Assembly: GCA_011371325.1 (NCBI GenBank)
Contig: DRQV01000191.1
Span: forward strand, 1 to 18,382
Source of the DNA: Thioploca sp.
GTDB lineage: Bacteria > Pseudomonadota > Gammaproteobacteria > Beggiatoales > Beggiatoaceae
Direction: 5' to 3'
DNA length: 18,382 nt
Positions 16,101-18,382 of this stretch are shown in pieces; position 1 is the first letter of the stretch; every line of letters starts with the position of its first letter. The notes beneath the pieces were generated by a model that did not search any database, was not told the DNA's origin, and worked only from the letters and a program-made list of their open reading frames with translations. The position numbers and the translations under genes were made by a program.

Positions 16101-17124
16101 TGTCATCATAATTCCACTTAACATCATATAAATCCCCTTGCGTACTTAATAAAATCTCGGTTAATTGAGGAGCTAATTGATTAAGTGGTAATAATTTAAC
16201 CAGTTTTTCTAAAGATAAATAGTTAATTTGGCCAGTTATATTATGCAAACCAGAAATATTAGTGGTTAAATTAGCCTGTGGTAATAAAAATTTAAGGCCT
16301 ACTTGGAAAAATTGTGGTGGAGTAATTTTTAATTCTATTTTATGATTAAGCCATTGTTCTAAATCGGCTATTTGTTGCTTGATAGTCGTCTGCCAAGTTC
16401 CATTAGTCTGTTGACGGATTTGAAAGGCACTAGCCACAAATTGTGGATTTGATTCAGCATATTGTAATCTATCAATAGAAATTTGGCCATTAATATTAAC
16501 TTGTTGATTTTTTAGCTTGAATAAACTAGTAAATGAAAGAGATTTTGCTTTAAATTGCTGAATAGCGTGTTCTGGTAAATCGACCCTGCCGATTAATTTT
16601 GATCCGTTATTCTGTCTTGTGAGGGATAGCTGTATATCGGAAAAAATAACTGAAGGTTGTTTAGGTTCAGACCAAGTTATTGAATCAGCATGCAAGGAAA
16701 TATAAGGTTGTTTAATTAACCATGATAAATCAGTTGGTTGTTTATTTTCAGTATTTGTTTCTAAGCCAACTATTTTAAGTTTATCGGCATAGATCACGGT
16801 AAATTTACTACCAGTTATAATTATTTCTTTGGTTATAAATTGCCATTGTAAGATAGATTCCCATATATCCAAAGTTATTTTAACCTTAGCGAACTCAATT
16901 ATGGTATCATCCAATAAACGTAATTGCTGTAATTCTATCGTTGGTTTGCCGTAAGTCCAGTAAGTATTTATATTTCCTATAGTAACTTGTTGTTTTACAA
17001 GCGTGTTTACCCATCGTTCAATTTGCGTTTGATAATTAGGTAATTTTGCAAATCCAATCATTAACATGCTGATTATTAATCCAAATAATAACCATAGTAA
17101 CCAACGGAGAGTTTTAGTAAACAT
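13090..17124 (-). CDS. yhdP: YhdP-family AsmA-like phospholipid transporter
   Basis: YhdP is a very long inner-membrane-anchored protein of the AsmA-like group (DUF3971 and AsmA C-terminal regions). In E. coli these proteins form a lipid bridge across the periplasm that carries phospholipids to the outer membrane. Here it has 1344 residues (E. coli 1266). A single membrane helix lies near residues 6-28, followed by repeating beta-strand units typical of a hydrophobic groove protein. The diagnostic C-terminal block is at about 1205-1240 (GRIFGLFDVYSLPRRL, then DVFGKGFGFDTIAGNFFI). A glycine/alanine-rich hydrophobic stretch at about 1288-1314 (TPIAVAGTLALGLSGGAAAL) is also typical. The ATG at 17122-17124 is followed at once by the membrane anchor. 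It lies 106 bp downstream of tamB on the same strand. A candidate promoter sits just before its start, so it may be transcribed both with tamB and alone. Confidence 0.92.
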   Translation of the reverse strand: MFTKTLRWLLWLLFGLIISMLMIGFAKLPNYQTQIERWVNTLVKQQVTIGNINTYWTYGKPTIELQQLRLLDDTIIEFAKVKITLDIWESILQWQFITKEIIITGSKFTVIYADKLKIVGLETNTENKQPTDLSWLIKQPYISLHADSITWSEPKQPSVIFSDIQLSLTRQNNGSKLIGRVDLPEHAIQQFKAKSLSFTSLFKLKNQQVNINGQISIDRLQYAESNPQFVASAFQIRQQTNGTWQTTIKQQIADLEQWLNHKIELKITPPQFFQVGLKFLLPQANLTTNISGLHNITGQINYLSLEKLVKLLPLNQLAPQLTEILLSTQGDLYDVKWNYDDTWQIDANFSNLNLPLPPAKIQNFSGHLLINSKSGQLHIDRATIASTEYPIILTRLQGSVDLKRWMATTDKLKAVVDGIPVKVAGKVTMNNGILNSNLLITVGQSKLKKLIKYIPNQVQPNLTGDFKQVQINLESIGKVFKIKALVEKLTINNYQLNDFERITIQDLTGQLEFDAKEISFTINQGDIKLDMSDWYSKPLILTDLKGKLLWQQQTLTIKKLQAFKNNIQVNGSLKIPQNGQIPYADLVINLNKGKLSKVASYLPNKKIPGVVKWFKKAQFLGNLNNTKAIIRGSIDNLLEQFYFKTNFNDLSIQYANGWPQLTQAKGQIVIKEQNLTVEVNNGKSLNLQLAALQVKIASLFKDASSIDVTVNAKGSIADSLDFISNSPLRDTIKFDELDLQGKLDLELDLSIPLLANKKTSITGQLLFDKTRLHDKSFGITVTDITGKLKFDQQQVSADNMHGKLRGTPIKFSMFTKTNQLSQRTTLKVHSIADPEFIQYYLQHFIPAASKLPLPQILAGTTPLDIKINFPNSSMAGNNYTDIEIQASLKDMFIKLPRPIGKITNKTIPLAIKLHFDSNEGLLLKTTYGKIFNNIFYLKQGKLERGNLVFGTNLAKLPQKKLLKIQGTIPNLLSITAWTEKFNFKTSDSTADSKLSINTILELKLDKLEVAGQELANVKLHSKYDPSLWQADITSDKIAGKIEFNKLQNKLILDFTKLILAIPKSTTTNKSKPPNPHHLPIVSFNCDLLKIADIDLGTVQLNTKSNDDGLKFNLATKSPTMDLQATGKWRYVASQHQTRLKATLNSDNIGNMLQQFGYSNPPIVGEAIKVNLNSYWFAAPYAVDIANLVGTLNIVTMAGNIVDIDPGVGRIFGLFDVYSLPRRLNLDFRDVFGKGFGFDTIAGNFFIKKGVASTKQFILQGPSARVKIDGSTDILNKKYDQFITVYPHFSTPIAVAGTLALGLSGGAAALIIQQALQVELEPIINFQYHITGNWDKPEILPVSNQ

Positions 17125-17134
17125 AGTTATTAAA

Positions 17135-17162
17135 ATTATAGCATTTCCTAATTGAATAGCAA
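17135..17162 (-). promoter_or_regulatory. Candidate extended -10 promoter directly before yhdP
   Basis: Reading leftward, TTGCTA (17157-17162, four of six to -35) is separated by 16 bp from a perfect TATAAT (17135-17140), which is preceded by TGC as an extended -10. The predicted transcript start is near 17128, only about 3 bases before the yhdP ATG. That would give a near-leaderless mRNA. No clear Shine-Dalgarno lies at the right distance from this ATG. Confidence 0.4.
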
Positions 17163-17230
17163 AAATATAATTAATTGATAATTTGGACTCTTACTTACGC
17201 ATTAATTAAGAAATAATTAGACTGATACAA

Positions 17231-18382
17231 TCACCTCTCCAAAGTATACCGTAAATCTACTCCACTCTGTGTTCCTGTTTCGGTTTCCAAAGTAAAATGC
17301 TTACTTAATTGATAGCGCATTTTTAACATATTACTGCCGTCAAATAGTCCGATGCCATAGCTAACATACAATTCAGGAGTTAAATATTTACCCAACACAA
17401 ATGCTGCATTTTCAACTCCATCTTCCGAAGATATTCCGGCTTCATCCAAGCCAAACTCATTACCAATTTTATTAGTTAAAGCATTACTTTTACTGAGAGG
17501 TAATTCAGCGGCTGCTGCCAATAACAAATCACCTCCACTTGATCCCGCCTGAGATGCTGGTTTGCCTAATACGATATACGATAACATATTACTTTCATCC
17601 ATCGATGGATCGGAATATAAATCCATTTTCAAATTCTGAGCAGTACCATTGATATGCACTCCAGAAATCACATCCTCATCTCCCCGAATCCGAGTACCAC
17701 CAGCTAATACTACTTCTTCACTAGCATTACCTTTACCTATAATTCTACGAAAAGCTCGAATATCCAAACCCGGATTTTCAATCGCTCCACCGGCAAAAAA
17801 TATTTTACCTTTATTGATAATTAGATTTTGCCCATAAGCCTTGAAAGTCCCATCTATCCATAGCTCTCCATTACCAATAGTAGGTTTTCCCGGTTCATTA
17901 CTGGCAATCAAAGTTCCTCCAATACGGCTTTTTATCCCAGCTCCTTCAAAAGTAATATTATCACCAAATATAATCTTTACGTTAGTCGCTATTTGCATGT
18001 TACTACTAGTTTGTTCTACTGGTTTTTTAGTCTGTTGCTTATCGATAAAGATAACATCATTGGAAATAGCCACTGCCCCACTACCACCTTTCGGTGGAGC
18101 AAAAGCTGCTTCTGGAATCAATAGTTCACCAATAACTGCAATGTTCTCTGGAGTTAATTTGACATTTATATCGGGAGAAATCAATACCCACGCATTGGGA
18201 ATGTTGACCACCTCAAAATCGTTGCCATTGATATTAATTTTCGCATCCCATTTACTTAAAGAAGGTAAATTGGCTTGACCTTTGATATTTAGTTGACAAA
18301 TAGCAGAATCACATTCTCCAGAACGAATGCCAGCATCTAAATAAATTTTTTCACTGCCATCACTGCGTAAAGCTAAATTGAA
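17231..18382 (-). CDS. tamB: TamB translocation/lipid-transport protein, C-terminal part (5' end outside window)
   Basis: TamB is an inner-membrane-anchored AsmA-like protein. With the outer-membrane Omp85 protein TamA it assists assembly of some outer-membrane proteins, and in E. coli it shares phospholipid transport with YhdP and YdbH. The frame is open through the window edge, giving 383 visible residues; the GTG near 18209-18211 is internal and not the real start. The DUF490 C-terminal region shows IPNAWVLISPDINVKLTPENIAV split by a variable loop. It continues with VLAGGTRIRGDEDVISG, the hallmark YSDPSMDESNMLSYIVLGKP, LLLAAAAELP, GLDEAGISS, and the amphipathic terminal strands LYVSYGIGLFDGSN and TGTQSGVDLRYTLER. 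The terminal strands resemble outer-membrane-protein strands, as expected for TamB. Its downstream neighbour is yhdP; tamA may lie upstream, outside the window. Confidence 0.93.
   Translation of the reverse strand, partial: FNLALRSDGSEKIYLDAGIRSGECDSAICQLNIKGQANLPSLSKWDAKININGNDFEVVNIPNAWVLISPDINVKLTPENIAVIGELLIPEAAFAPPKGGSGAVAISNDVIFIDKQQTKKPVEQTSSNMQIATNVKIIFGDNITFEGAGIKSRIGGTLIASNEPGKPTIGNGELWIDGTFKAYGQNLIINKGKIFFAGGAIENPGLDIRAFRRIIGKGNASEEVVLAGGTRIRGDEDVISGVHINGTAQNLKMDLYSDPSMDESNMLSYIVLGKPASQAGSSGGDLLLAAAAELPLSKSNALTNKIGNEFGLDEAGISSEDGVENAAFVLGKYLTPELYVSYGIGLFDGSNMLKMRYQLSKHFTLETETGTQSGVDLRYTLER

Noticed and set aside
18209..18211. GTG as the start of a separate 326-residue gene
   Set aside because: The frame stays open to the window edge and the upstream residues are TamB-like, so this codon is internal.
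17841..18278. A 145-codon + strand open frame opposite tamB
   Set aside because: It lies opposite a conserved TamB coding segment, and its composition reflects the complementary codons. No independent evidence supports it.

Overview
This is an 18.4 kb, strongly AT-rich chromosomal window (about one third G+C by eye) from a Gram-negative bacterium. FtsX, Fmt, RecC, large single-chain PurL, YhdP and TamB together, with an SiaB-type kinase, point to the Gammaproteobacteria. The AT bias plus SiaB and an unfamiliar pair of duplicated genes recall large sulfur bacteria (Beggiatoa/Thiotrichales), but that placement is inference. I see no insertion sequence, phage gene, CRISPR array, tRNA or rRNA. 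It reads as core genome with two accessory spots.

Layout: the 3' end of ftsX (1-639, +) converges on fmt (663-1574, -). A 314 bp spacer leads to a small + strand group: an SiaB-family kinase gene (1889-2434), a 22-codon remnant of its usual partner siaC (from 2453), and recC (2547-5669). recC converges on purL (5682-9428, -) with a 12 bp gap. A plausible sigma70 promoter for purL lies about 95 bp upstream of its start. Next comes a lone periplasmic adaptor (HlyD/RND membrane-fusion) gene (9630-11000, -). Divergent from it is a tandem pair of paralogous genes of unknown function (11304-12083 and 12118-12945, +). The right third is a tamB-yhdP tandem on the - strand: yhdP is complete (13090-17124) and only the tamB C-terminal part lies in the window (17231-18382).

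Functions: cell division (FtsX), initiator-tRNA formylation (Fmt), double-strand-break repair (RecC), purine synthesis (PurL), envelope transport (adaptor protein), and phospholipid traffic to the outer membrane (TamB and YhdP, two AsmA-like bridge proteins known in E. coli to be partly redundant).

The most notable points are: (1) an SiaB kinase gene whose siaC partner has been cut to a stub between siaB and recC; (2) the tandem unknown paralogues, with an invariant N-terminal motif block and a shared C-terminal beta-rich module; (3) the side-by-side tamB and yhdP, with a candidate near-leaderless promoter for yhdP; (4) recC standing apart from recB/recD and carrying charged replacements at positions that contact Chi in E. 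coli RecC.
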